A stretch of DNA of 5,563 nt from Bacillota bacterium (GCA_029266295.1 JAQSXD010000276.1:1-5563), one strand, 5' to 3'. Numbered from the stretch's first letter, positions 1 through 5,563 are shown. Numbers and translations are program-made. Notes: generated from the letters alone by a model not told the origin.

Positions 1-231
1 TGTGCTCGGTACAGTGAAAATATGAAGCCAAGGAATCAGACCAGTTTGACAGAACGGGAAACGGAAGTACTAAAGCTGCTTGCAGAAGGGCTGACTCAAA
101 AGGAAATTGCCGAGAACCTGATTTTGTCATCCTCCACGATTAAGCGGCATTTGGAGAATATTTATCAAAAGCTTGAGGTTAACAACAAGATTTCTGCTAT
201 AAAGAAGGCAAAAAACTTGAAGCTACTATGA
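1..231 (+). CDS. LuxR-family (MalT-like) transcriptional regulator, C-terminal part only
   Basis: The reading frame is open from the first base of the window to the TGA at 229-231, so this is the 3' end of a longer gene; the ATG at 22 is probably internal. The visible 76 residues contain a complete GerE/LuxR helix-turn-helix. It runs from the typical entry LTERETEVLKLLAEGLTQKE, through IAENLILSSSTIKRH (scaffold and recognition helices), to the conserved NIYQKLEVNNKISAI tail. This domain binds DNA. In this family it sits at the C-terminus, and the Y-x-K-L-x-V-x-N-K pattern resembles large MalT/LAL-type activators (ATPase plus TPR repeats) more than response regulators, but the sensory part is not visible. 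It points toward the ECF operon and ends about 410 bases before it. Control of that operon by this protein is possible but only suggested by position. Confidence 0.88.
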   Translation, partial: CARYSENMKPRNQTSLTERETEVLKLLAEGLTQKEIAENLILSSSTIKRHLENIYQKLEVNNKISAIKKAKNLKLL

Positions 232-273
232 AAAATGGGATTTTTGGCCAATGTCAAAAATCGACAAAATACA

Positions 274-293
274 CTATACTCGTAAGAGTGTAG
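274..293 (+). terminator. Small hairpin with GTAA loop after the luxR-type gene
   Basis: An 8-bp stem (CTATACTC with GAGTGTAG, one T-G wobble) closes a GTAA tetraloop of GNRA type, 42 bases after the regulator's stop. No T-run follows; the next bases are AATCATTATAG. It is therefore a poor intrinsic terminator and may instead be a transcript 3'-end stabiliser, an operator palindrome or the start of the structured region that follows. The left arm contains a TATACT hexamer that could be a -10 box, but no convincing -35 lies at the right distance. Confidence 0.35.
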
Positions 294-310
294 AATCATT
301 ATAGAAGAAT

Positions 311-451
311 GGTCCGGCAGCGCAAACTGCCGCCGGCCAATCGTATGCCTTCCCCGGATAGATCGAAGGACAGTGCAGGTGCCAATGCTGGACAGCACGT
401 AAGGCAGCCGGGCAGCGTATTTCGGAAACAACCCAATCTAATAGTCCAAGT
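311..451 (+). ncRNA. Unclassified GC-rich structured segment, candidate leader RNA or small RNA
   Basis: This segment is clearly more GC-rich and more self-complementary than its surroundings, and no plausible gene covers it. A strong hairpin occupies 311-338: GGCAG (316-320) pairs with CTGCC (327-331) around a CGCAAA loop, and the stem continues through C315-G332 and, past a two-base bulge, to GGTC with GGCC. Weaker helices are CCTTC 348-352 with GAAGG 365-369, GTGC 373-376 with GCAC 395-398 (or TGCT/AGCA around GGAC), and GGAC 368-371 with GTCC 444-447. GGCAGC is repeated at 402-407 and 410-415 and either copy could pair with CTGCC at 327-331. The intrinsic terminator at 452-498 follows directly, the layout of a riboswitch-like attenuator or a terminated small RNA. 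I do not recognise the class. Pairings were found by eye. Confidence 0.4.
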
Positions 452-498
452 GTAGAGGGGATTGGAGCTTTCGCTCCAAATCCCCTTCTGCCGTTTTT
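452..498 (+). terminator. Intrinsic (rho-independent) terminator
   Basis: The arms at 452-468 and 473-491 form a long stem around a TTTC loop. The core pairs GGGGATTGGAGC with GCTCCAAATCCCC (A480 bulged) and the base is extended by AGA with TCT (T486 bulged). Two bases after the stem comes TTTTT at 494-498. It lies upstream of the ECF operon and points into it, so it either ends a short upstream transcript or attenuates read-through into the transporter genes. The bases CCAATC at 433-438 can pair with GATTGG at 460-465 inside the 5' arm, which would break the terminator. This is what an antiterminator would do. Confidence 0.72.
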
Positions 499-571
499 GG
501 CTAAGCAGACGGTAAGTCTAAGGGTAATGGCCTTGGGAACTGAGATTTGCCAAGAAAAAAAGGGTAAAGTC

Positions 572-605
572 TGGAAATTCCAAAAGCATTCGTGTATACT
601 ATAAT
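572..605 (+). promoter_or_regulatory. Candidate sigma-A-type promoter for the ECF operon
   Basis: TGGAAA at 572-577 (4 of 6 matches to TTGACA) is followed after 17 bases by TATACT at 595-600 (5 of 6 matches to TATAAT). An overlapping perfect TATAAT lies at 600-605 but has only a weak -35 at the matching distance. Either would start transcription about 30 bases before the S-component start codon, downstream of the terminator at 452-498. If this promoter is the main one, the structured region upstream would be a separate transcript and not the operon's leader. Confidence 0.45.
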
Positions 606-626
606 CGCATTTATTTCATTTTGTGG

Positions 627-634
627 AAAAGGAG
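627..634 (+). promoter_or_regulatory. Ribosome binding site deciding the S-component start
   Basis: AAAAGGAG lies 8 bases before the ATG at 643. It favours this start over the GTG at 592, which falls within the candidate promoter, and over the ATG at 763, which has only a weak AAGGGC before it. Confidence 0.7.
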
Positions 635-642
635 AAACGATT

Positions 643-1302
643 ATGAATGGAATCAGTGGATTTTTTCAATCAGTGGTCTCAAGAGAAGGCATCATCGCAG
701 TCGTTGTTGCTGTAGTACTCAGCATTGTTATCGCGCTTTTAAATAAGAAAAAGGGCAGACATATGAGTACAAAAACCGTTGTTGCAATCGGTGTTGGTGC
801 GGCACTTTATGCTGCCTTATCGGCGATATCAATCCCGGTAGGCCCCAATACCTCCTTTAGGATTGCGATCGCACTGCTCCCAATCTTTGGTGCATTTTTC
901 GGACCCACTGCAGGTTTTCTCATCGGCTTTATCGGACATGCGCTGAATGATGCGTTTATGTACGGCAACGTTTGGTGGAGCTGGGTCTTCCTGTCAGCCA
1001 TGATGGGGCTTTTCGGAGGCTTCGTCTGCTTTGACAAAAAGTTCGACCCGCTGAATGGTATCTGCACCAAGGTGCACATTGGACTGATGTACTTGTGGTC
1101 TATCATCGGTATGTTCGTAGGAAGTGTCATCGCTTATCTGGGCGATGTATATCTCTACAGCGAGCCTACTGAGAAGTTGTTTGTTCAGATTACCCTTGCC
1201 AACATTTCAAATTTGGTGGTCATTGCTGTCATCGGCATCCCAGCCGTAATTTTAATCGCAAAATCAAAGGCCAAGAATCAAGGACTGAAAAAGGACTTAT
1301 AA
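643..1302 (+). CDS. ECF transporter S component, UPF0397 family, with N-terminal extension
   Basis: This 219-residue integral membrane protein would be the substrate-binding subunit of an energy-coupling factor importer. The family core starts at residue 41 (MSTKTVVAIGVGAALY) and continues with IPVGPNTSFRIAIALLP (about 64-80), FGAFFGPTAGFLIGFIGHALND (82-103) and several further hydrophobic helices to about residue 205. The basic tail KSKAKNQGLKKDL is probably cytoplasmic. Family members I recall are about 180 residues and begin near residue 41 here; the extra 40 residues contain one helix (17-33) followed by NKKKGR. The start was chosen for its ribosome binding site. The gene ends one base before the fused ATPase gene, forming an operon with it and ecfT. 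Databases often label this family 'ECF-type riboflavin transporter' after its Pfam entry, but the substrate is not established by sequence, and no riboflavin-type (FMN) leader is visible upstream. Confidence 0.88.
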   Translation: MNGISGFFQSVVSREGIIAVVVAVVLSIVIALLNKKKGRHMSTKTVVAIGVGAALYAALSAISIPVGPNTSFRIAIALLPIFGAFFGPTAGFLIGFIGHALNDAFMYGNVWWSWVFLSAMMGLFGGFVCFDKKFDPLNGICTKVHIGLMYLWSIIGMFVGSVIAYLGDVYLYSEPTEKLFVQITLANISNLVVIAVIGIPAVILIAKSKAKNQGLKKDL

Positions 1303-1303
1303 T

Positions 1304-3118
1304 ATGAAATCAGTTGTATTCGAGGATGTGTCGTTTCAATACGGTAATTTGGACCAGCCTACACTCCATCATATTGATCTGGTCATCAATGAGGGAGAAA
1401 AGGTATTAATAACAGGAAAAAGCGGAAGCGGAAAATCAACATTAGCCCATTGTATCAATGGGCTAATTCCCTTTACCTATAAAGGGGAAATGAACGGTCG
1501 GGTTCTTGTAAATGAAAAAGAACCAAAGGGGCTTTCCCTCTTTGCTATGGGAACACAGGTGGGCAGTATTCTGCAGGATCAAGATTGCCAGTTTGTCGGG
1601 CTGTCAGCAGGAGAGGACGTTGCGTTTGCACTAGAAAATGACTGTGTTTCCGCAGAGGAGATGCATGCTGCTGCTGATCGTGCGCTAAAGCAGGTAGATA
1701 TGCTGCAGCATAAGAATCAGCCTCCCCAAAGCCTTTCCGGAGGACAGAAACAGAAGGTGGCTATCGCTGGGATTCTGGCAATGAACGTTCCGATTCTTCT
1801 CTTTGATGAGCCTTTGGCAAACCTTGATCCTGCCAGCGGCAAAAAAGCCATGGAGACCATTTTGGATATTCATGGGAAAACAGGAAAGACCATCATCGTC
1901 ATTGAACATCGGATTGAGGATGTACTGGAGCACGGTTTTGACCGGGTCGTGGTGGTGGATGATGGAAGAATCGTATTCAATGGAACACCGGACCTTCTTT
2001 TGGCAGAGGACATACTTCCAAGGTATGGCTTGAGACAGCCTCTTTACGTGGAGATGCTTAAGCTCTGCGGCATAAAGGCGAAAGAAGAGGATCGAATTTC
2101 TATTTTAGAAAATACAATAAAATATAAGGATCAAGTATTAAAACGATATATGGAGGACCGGTTTGCAGATCAACGGCCGGATAACCGCACGATTTTGAAA
2201 CTTCAGGGAGTGAGCTTCCGTTACTTTAAGGAAGACCCCTACACCATAGAGGATGTCAGCTTCGATGTGAAAGAAGGCGAGATGCTGGCAATCGTAGGAA
2301 ACAACGGCGCAGGAAAGTCCACACTGCTCAAGGCCATCTCCGGAATCGCCAAATACCAGAAGGGTTCTATTTATTATGGGGATAAGAATTCAGAGAATAA
2401 GAATGACGATAATAGCAGTTCGATTTTGGGAATGAATTGTATCAATTCGTGGACCGCAAAGCAAAGAGCGCTTGCCATTGGATTTGTAATGCAAAACCCC
2501 AATCATATGATTACCAAGGATATGATCTATGATGAAGTGGCCTTTGGTCTCAGAAATTTCGGAGTCGGTAAAGAAGAGACTGATGCAAGGGTAAAAGAAG
2601 CACTGAAAATCTGCGGTCTTTATGAATATAGAAATTGGCCCGTATCTTCACTAAGCTACGGACAGAAGAAGCGGGTGACCATTGCGTCCATCCTTTCCAT
2701 GGGGCCTAAAGTCATTATCCTGGACGAACCGACAGCCGGACAGGATTATACAAGCTACCGAGAGTTCATGTCCTATCTTGATCGAATCAAAGATACTGGC
2801 GTGGGCATTATTTTGATTACACATGACATGCATCTGGCACTGGAATATGCCGACACCGGAGTCGTCTTGTCCAGTGGAAGAGTCATTGCAAAAGACTATA
2901 TCGATCGGATTCTGGCCGACTCCTGGATTATAGGAAAGGCCAATCTGAAGCATACGTCTATCGAGCGGATGGGAAGACTTTTCGGTGTTGAAGATCTCAG
3001 CGCGTTTATTGCGTATTTCACAAGGAGAGTGACTTCAACGACAGACCAAAGCCCTGACCTGACGAAATTGGTGAAGCAAAGCCTTTCTGGTGAAGGCGAG
3101 GAGGTGCCTCATGAGTAA
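1304..3118 (+). CDS. ECF transporter fused double ATPase (EcfA-EcfA' in one chain)
   Basis: The 604-residue cytoplasmic protein carries two complete ABC ATPase domains that power the importer. Domain 1 has Walker A GKSGSGKST (38-46), Q-loop Q91, signature LSGGQ (144-148), Walker B ILLFDEP with catalytic E169, D-loop NLDP (173-176) and H-loop H202. After a linker of about 60 residues, domain 2 has Walker A GNNGAGKST (332-340), Q-loop in VMQNPN, signature LSYGQ (450-454), Walker B VIILDEP with E475, a diverged D-loop AGQD (478-481) and H507. Every catalytic residue is present in both halves. The fusion and the LSYGQ/AGQD variants fit the YkoD-like ATPases found with UPF0397 S components. The two halves form the nucleotide-binding heterodimer equivalent to separate EcfA and EcfA' and dock onto EcfT. 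The gene starts 1 nt after the S-component stop, with AAAAAGGAC upstream, and overlaps ecfT by 8 nt. A 50-residue C-terminal tail follows domain 2. Confidence 0.95.
   Translation: MKSVVFEDVSFQYGNLDQPTLHHIDLVINEGEKVLITGKSGSGKSTLAHCINGLIPFTYKGEMNGRVLVNEKEPKGLSLFAMGTQVGSILQDQDCQFVGLSAGEDVAFALENDCVSAEEMHAAADRALKQVDMLQHKNQPPQSLSGGQKQKVAIAGILAMNVPILLFDEPLANLDPASGKKAMETILDIHGKTGKTIIVIEHRIEDVLEHGFDRVVVVDDGRIVFNGTPDLLLAEDILPRYGLRQPLYVEMLKLCGIKAKEEDRISILENTIKYKDQVLKRYMEDRFADQRPDNRTILKLQGVSFRYFKEDPYTIEDVSFDVKEGEMLAIVGNNGAGKSTLLKAISGIAKYQKGSIYYGDKNSENKNDDNSSSILGMNCINSWTAKQRALAIGFVMQNPNHMITKDMIYDEVAFGLRNFGVGKEETDARVKEALKICGLYEYRNWPVSSLSYGQKKRVTIASILSMGPKVIILDEPTAGQDYTSYREFMSYLDRIKDTGVGIILITHDMHLALEYADTGVVLSSGRVIAKDYIDRILADSWIIGKANLKHTSIERMGRLFGVEDLSAFIAYFTRRVTSTTDQSPDLTKLVKQSLSGEGEEVPHE
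3098..3106 (+). promoter_or_regulatory. Ribosome binding site for ecfT inside the ATPase gene
   Basis: GAGGAGGTG lies just upstream of the ATG at 3111 and within the last codons of the ATPase gene. It selects this start over an upstream GTG at 3090. The start and stop codons overlap in ATGAGTAA, which suggests translational coupling of ATPase and EcfT synthesis. Confidence 0.8.
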
Positions 3119-3944
3119 GAGCGGCTCTCTTTATATCGAACGGGAATCTCTTTTTCACGGCTTAGATGGGAGCATTAAGCTACTAATGCTTATTGCATGG
3201 ACTGGATTTGCATTTGCTTTTATGGATGCGAGAGTCTTTCTGGGAATGATTCTTGTCGGACTTGGCATTTTGAAACTCTCTAAGTTACCGGCAAAAGCGA
3301 TCTGGCCATTGTTTGCGTTTATCTTTGTTTTTACCCTGTTTAATTCAATATTTCTGTTGCTGATTACCCCAGAGTACGGTTCGAAACTGGCGGGAAGCTA
3401 CACCGGTATAGTAACGCTTGGCTTTTATTCCATCACTCTGGAGACGATCTTTTACTGCATTACGCTGTCGCTGAAATATATCGCGATCATGCCCATTACG
3501 ATCCTGTTTATTTTTACGACGCACCCCAGCAATTTTGCCAGCAGCTTGAATCGGATCGGGGTTCCTTACCGGGTTGCATATGCGGTAAATATTGCACTGC
3601 GGTATATCCCTGATGTGAAGACAGAAGTGGATAACATCATCAATGCGCAGGAAGCAAGAGGCGTTGCTTTCCGAAAAGGCGACGCAGGACTTGCGACAAG
3701 ACTGAAGAATTATGCTACCGTTATGGTGCCGCTTTTGCTCAGTTCCTTTAACCGCATCGAAGTGGTTTCCAATGCCATGGACCTGAGAGGATTCGGAAAA
3801 AGCAAAAGGAGAACCTGGTATCACAGGAAAAATTATACCGGCATGGATTTGGCATTTGCGGCCCTTTCCTTTGCAGTTCTTGCCGCCGGTGTTGCCATCA
3901 AGATTATGGTAGGGAGCGTTTACTGGTACCCCTTTTCGCTGTGA
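3111..3944 (+). CDS. ecfT: ECF transporter transmembrane coupling component EcfT (CbiQ family)
   Basis: The 277-residue membrane protein connects the ATPases to the S component. Hydrophobic segments lie at about 23-37, 42-56, 63-83, 95-108 and 113-132, with a final one at about 245-265. Between them is the long amphipathic coupling region of the CbiQ/EcfT family. It contains the first coupling motif EARG (A182-R183-G184) and the second MDLRGFG (L225-R226-G227); these Arg-containing motifs sit in grooves of the two ATPase domains in known ECF structures. The second motif reads LRG where many homologues have ARG. The length and the YWYPF-type C-terminus look complete. The start is supported by a strong ribosome binding site and overlap with the ATPase gene. 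Its stop codon sits exactly where a truncated SPFH gene begins, so the downstream flank has been rearranged although the gene itself seems whole. Confidence 0.93.
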   Translation: MSKSGSLYIERESLFHGLDGSIKLLMLIAWTGFAFAFMDARVFLGMILVGLGILKLSKLPAKAIWPLFAFIFVFTLFNSIFLLLITPEYGSKLAGSYTGIVTLGFYSITLETIFYCITLSLKYIAIMPITILFIFTTHPSNFASSLNRIGVPYRVAYAVNIALRYIPDVKTEVDNIINAQEARGVAFRKGDAGLATRLKNYATVMVPLLLSSFNRIEVVSNAMDLRGFGKSKRRTWYHRKNYTGMDLAFAALSFAVLAAGVAIKIMVGSVYWYPFSL

Positions 3945-4683
3945 AAATTCTATTTGTACAGCTTCAGGATCCGAAATACCAGATCTTTGTTCCTGTTCGT
4001 TCCTATGGACAATTTGGGATTCAAATCGTAAACTCAAAGAAATTCCTGACAAAGTTGGTGGGAACAATGCCGGTTCTTGATAAGGAGGCGATTCAGGGAT
4101 TTTTCAGAGGCTTGTACCTCACTAAGGTGAAAGACACTATTTCATCCTATCTTGTTCAGGAAAAAATCAGCATTCTATTTGGACGAACTGTCGGAAAGTC
4201 TGAAAGAAAAGATGGTGCCGATTCTGAGCGACTATGGCATTGAGCTTCTTCACTTTAATGTGAATGATATCAGTGTTCCGGATGAAGATTCCGCGGTAAG
4301 ATCCTTGAAATCAGCTCTCTCCAAACGGGCTGAAATGGATATTGTTGGCTATAACTACATACAGCAGCGATCTTTTGAAACTTTGGAAAGTGTGCAGCCT
4401 CTAAGGGGGGCGCTACAAAATCCGACCTTTTGGGAGCGGGGATTGGCGCAGGCATCGGCGTAGGAATCAGCGGAGCTCTGGGCGCGCAGTTTGCCGGAAT
4501 GGCGCAAAATATCACACTGCACCTGAGACAAAAGAAACTTGTACTTCCTGTGGCACTTCTGTGGATAAGGGGAGTAAATTCTGCAGCAACTGCGGTACTG
4601 CTCTGCGCAAGTCCTGTCCCGGCTGCGGCGCAGAGATTCAGGAAGAACCAAAATTTTGCCCGGAATGCGGCGGGAAGCTATAG
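3941..4683 (+). pseudogene. SPFH/band 7 protein with C-terminal double zinc ribbon, 5'-truncated and frameshifted
   Basis: Four segments in three frames read as one protein. Segment 1 (about 3944-4175) has QLQDPKYQIFVPVRSYGQFG through FFRGLYLTKVKDTISSYL. Segment 2 (4176-4391) has YLDELSESLKEKM, NVNDISVPDED and KRAEMDIVGYNY. Segment 3 (4394 to about 4516) has LLGAGIGAGIGVGISGALG. Segment 4 (4522-4683) has four CxxC pairs (CTSC, CSNC, CPGC, CPEC), making two zinc ribbons, and ends at TAG. This order is that of YdjI-like SPFH proteins, which assemble at membranes; some relatives sit in PspA envelope-stress operons. The breaks are a loss of about 14 nt near 4175 (the family usually has about four residues such as EINA between SIL and YLDEL), an extra GT at 4392-4393, and a shift at 4514-4522. 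Roughly the first 110 residues of the usual protein, by my recollection of the family, are absent. A GTG at 3941 overlapping the ecfT stop could start only a short product. Clustered sequencing errors are a less likely explanation, because the long neighbouring frames are intact. Confidence 0.9.
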
Positions 4684-4697
4684 AGGGGAAATCAGAT

Positions 4698-5369
4698 ATG
4701 GAACAGACACAATCTACACGCAATCGCAGTAAAATAGGATTTTGGTATACGTTACCTGCAATCGTTCTGCTGATTATATTCATTTGGCCGGCAGGAATCT
4801 ATTGCTATAAGAAAAGAATGAGTATGGGGGTTACAGCGGCTGCAAGCGCAGCCAATGTGGGCATTACCTTCGGTATTTTAAACCTGCTGATGGGCTTGCT
4901 TATGTTTACAGTAGAGAGCGGAGATCGTTCCCTGGACATTGGAACTTCCTTATACTTCCTGATTCCCGGATTATTCTTCTTTCTCACCGGAATCAACGCA
5001 AAGAGATTTAAAGCGAACTTTGTCAAGTACGAACGGTGGATTGAACAGGAGGGTTTGACTTCTATTGACGGTCTGGCTTCTGTGGTGGGGAAGCCTTATG
5101 CAAAGACTAGGAGTGACCTGCAGAAAATGATTAAAAAAGGGGTCATTCGGGATGCTTTTATTGACGATGATGCCAGGGAATTGGTTTTTGTCGAAACAAG
5201 TGAGGCAAAGGCAGTAAAGGCCACACCAGCAGTACAGGTTAGTTCCAAGGGAAGGATTGTACCACAGGAGGAAGCCAAAAATGTTCGCTGCGCAAGCTGC
5301 GGCGCCAATAATAAGGTGATTCCGGGAAGAAAAGTTGAATGTGAATACTGCGGTACCGTCTTAAGATGA
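4698..5369 (+). CDS. Membrane protein with winged-helix-like domain and C-terminal zinc ribbon
   Basis: The predicted protein has 223 residues. After a basic N-terminus come a hydrophobic segment at about 17-37 (ending in WPAGIYCYKKR, similar to TM2-type membrane proteins) and two more at about 54-72 and 81-99. A soluble region at about 108-166 (YERWIEQEG, IDGLASVVGKPY, TRSDLQKMIKKGVI, FIDDDARELVFVE) looks like a winged helix: in each unit a short helical module is followed by a wing-like strand pair. A low-complexity linker leads to a four-cysteine zinc ribbon (C198, C201, C215, C218) at the extreme C-terminus. The ATG at 4698 was chosen because AGAGGGGAA (4682-4690) precedes it; an upstream in-frame start at 4656 would lie inside the SPFH pseudogene. 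The gene begins 14 bases after the SPFH remnant's stop, so the two were probably co-transcribed. I do not know its function; a membrane-bound partner or regulator of the SPFH protein is an inference from position and the shared zinc-ribbon architecture. Confidence 0.85.
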   Translation: MEQTQSTRNRSKIGFWYTLPAIVLLIIFIWPAGIYCYKKRMSMGVTAAASAANVGITFGILNLLMGLLMFTVESGDRSLDIGTSLYFLIPGLFFFLTGINAKRFKANFVKYERWIEQEGLTSIDGLASVVGKPYAKTRSDLQKMIKKGVIRDAFIDDDARELVFVETSEAKAVKATPAVQVSSKGRIVPQEEAKNVRCASCGANNKVIPGRKVECEYCGTVLR

Positions 5370-5470
5370 GAATGGACAGGTGGAGCAGCAGTACGCAGCC
5401 ATGGCTCTAATGCAGGCTGATCATAGCGGAACATAAAACCATCAAATCGCATAAAAATGAAATAGTAAGG

Positions 5471-5491
5471 CCATGAATCACCGATTCATGG
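5471..5491 (+). terminator. Perfect inverted repeat, possible terminator or operator
   Basis: CCATGAATC and GATTCATGG form a perfect 9-bp stem around an ACC loop, about 100 bases after the zinc-ribbon gene and 28 bases before the next start codon. The tail TCAAATCTATTT is AT-rich but lacks a solid T-run, so termination would be weak. Its closeness to the next gene also allows an operator or a 5'-leader hairpin. The rest of the 5370-5518 gap shows no gene I can support. Confidence 0.45.
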
Positions 5492-5518
5492 TCAAATCTA
5501 TTTAATGGAGGCGATCGT

Positions 5519-5563
5519 ATGGGGAAAAAAGTTGCCGCTGTGATCAGCCTTGCCCTGTTTTTG
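5519..5563 (+). CDS. 5' end of a probable exported or membrane protein, cut by the window edge
   Basis: GGAGG at 5507-5511 lies 7 bases before an ATG at 5519. The 15 visible codons read MGKKVAAVISLALFL: two lysines followed by a hydrophobic stretch, as at the start of a signal peptide or signal anchor. A lipoprotein or secreted protein is plausible, but no cleavage site or lipobox cysteine falls within the window. The good ribosome binding site makes this start credible even though the gene is barely sampled. Confidence 0.65.
   Translation, partial: MGKKVAAVISLALFL

Noticed and set aside
318..340. Possible c-di-GMP-I (GEMM-I) riboswitch, from CGCAAA followed by CCGGCCAA and a later GGCAGCCGGG
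   Set aside because: The conserved GACGCAAAGCC segment and the GAAA-capped second helix are missing, and the CGCAAA here is a simple hairpin loop.
165..431. 88-codon minus-strand open frame over the gap after the LuxR-type gene
   Set aside because: It overlaps the conserved LuxR tail and the folded, terminator-linked region, lacks a convincing ribosome binding site and resembles no family I know.
531..560. CTTGG/CCAAG dyad followed by an A-run, as a possible terminator
   Set aside because: The stem is only 5 bp with a 13-base loop, and the homopolymer is A, on the wrong side for a minus-strand terminator.
3345..4067. 240-codon minus-strand open frame opposite ecfT
   Set aside because: It is antisense to the conserved EcfT coupling region and its protein has no recognisable domain; it is an overlap artefact.
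4152..4463. Separate 103-residue protein
   Set aside because: Its first codons and last 20 or so codons are out-of-frame readings of the SPFH gene; only the middle is family sequence, so it is a pseudogene segment.
4355..4783. 142-codon minus-strand open frame opposite the SPFH remnant
   Set aside because: The + strand encodes recognisable glycine-rich and zinc-ribbon sequence here; the reverse frame has composition typical of an antisense shadow.
5365..5436. Short open stretch after the zinc-ribbon gene reading DENGQVEQQYAAMALMQ in another frame
   Set aside because: It has only a GTG start without a ribosome binding site and about 20 codons; a frameshifted C-terminal extension cannot be shown because the zinc ribbon already ends naturally.

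Overview
The window looks like chromosomal DNA of a low-to-mid GC Bacillota, most likely a Clostridia relative. The reasons are strong AGGAG-type ribosome binding sites, tight or overlapping gene junctions, and protein families typical of that group: a MalT-like LuxR regulator, a group II ECF vitamin/micronutrient transporter with a fused double ATPase, and an SPFH/zinc-ribbon protein. This placement is inference from gene content.

Layout, left to right, all genes on the + strand. (1) 1-231: C-terminal end of a LuxR-type regulator whose beginning lies outside the window. (2) 232-642: about 410 bases without a gene. They hold a small perfect hairpin, a GC-rich stretch with strong folding potential that matches no RNA class I can name securely, a good intrinsic terminator at 452-498 with a possible competing antiterminator pairing, and a candidate promoter just before the next gene. 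(3) 643-3944: a complete three-gene ECF transporter operon in the order S component (UPF0397 family, with an extra N-terminal membrane helix), fused ATPase (both EcfA-like halves in one 604-residue chain), and transmembrane coupling protein EcfT. The genes are separated by 1 nt and by an 8-nt overlap, so they are probably translationally coupled. Together they would make an ATP-driven importer for a small micronutrient whose identity the sequence does not reveal. (4) 3941-4683: a decayed gene for an SPFH (band 7) protein with two C-terminal zinc ribbons. It has lost its 5' end right at the ecfT stop codon and carries three internal frameshifts, yet the protein can be read almost completely by stitching four reading-frame segments. 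(5) 4698-5369: an intact small membrane protein with a winged-helix-like domain and a C-terminal zinc ribbon. (6) 5370-5518: a short gap with a perfect inverted repeat. (7) 5519 to the edge: the first 15 codons of a gene starting with a signal-peptide-like sequence.

The transporter is a known type of system. The points most worth a second look are the structured, possibly attenuating leader before the transporter, the sharp junction between ecfT and the truncated SPFH gene with its stepwise decay, and the survival of an intact membrane/zinc-ribbon gene beside its dead SPFH neighbour. I see no CRISPR array, tRNA, rRNA, insertion sequence or clearly novel multi-gene system.
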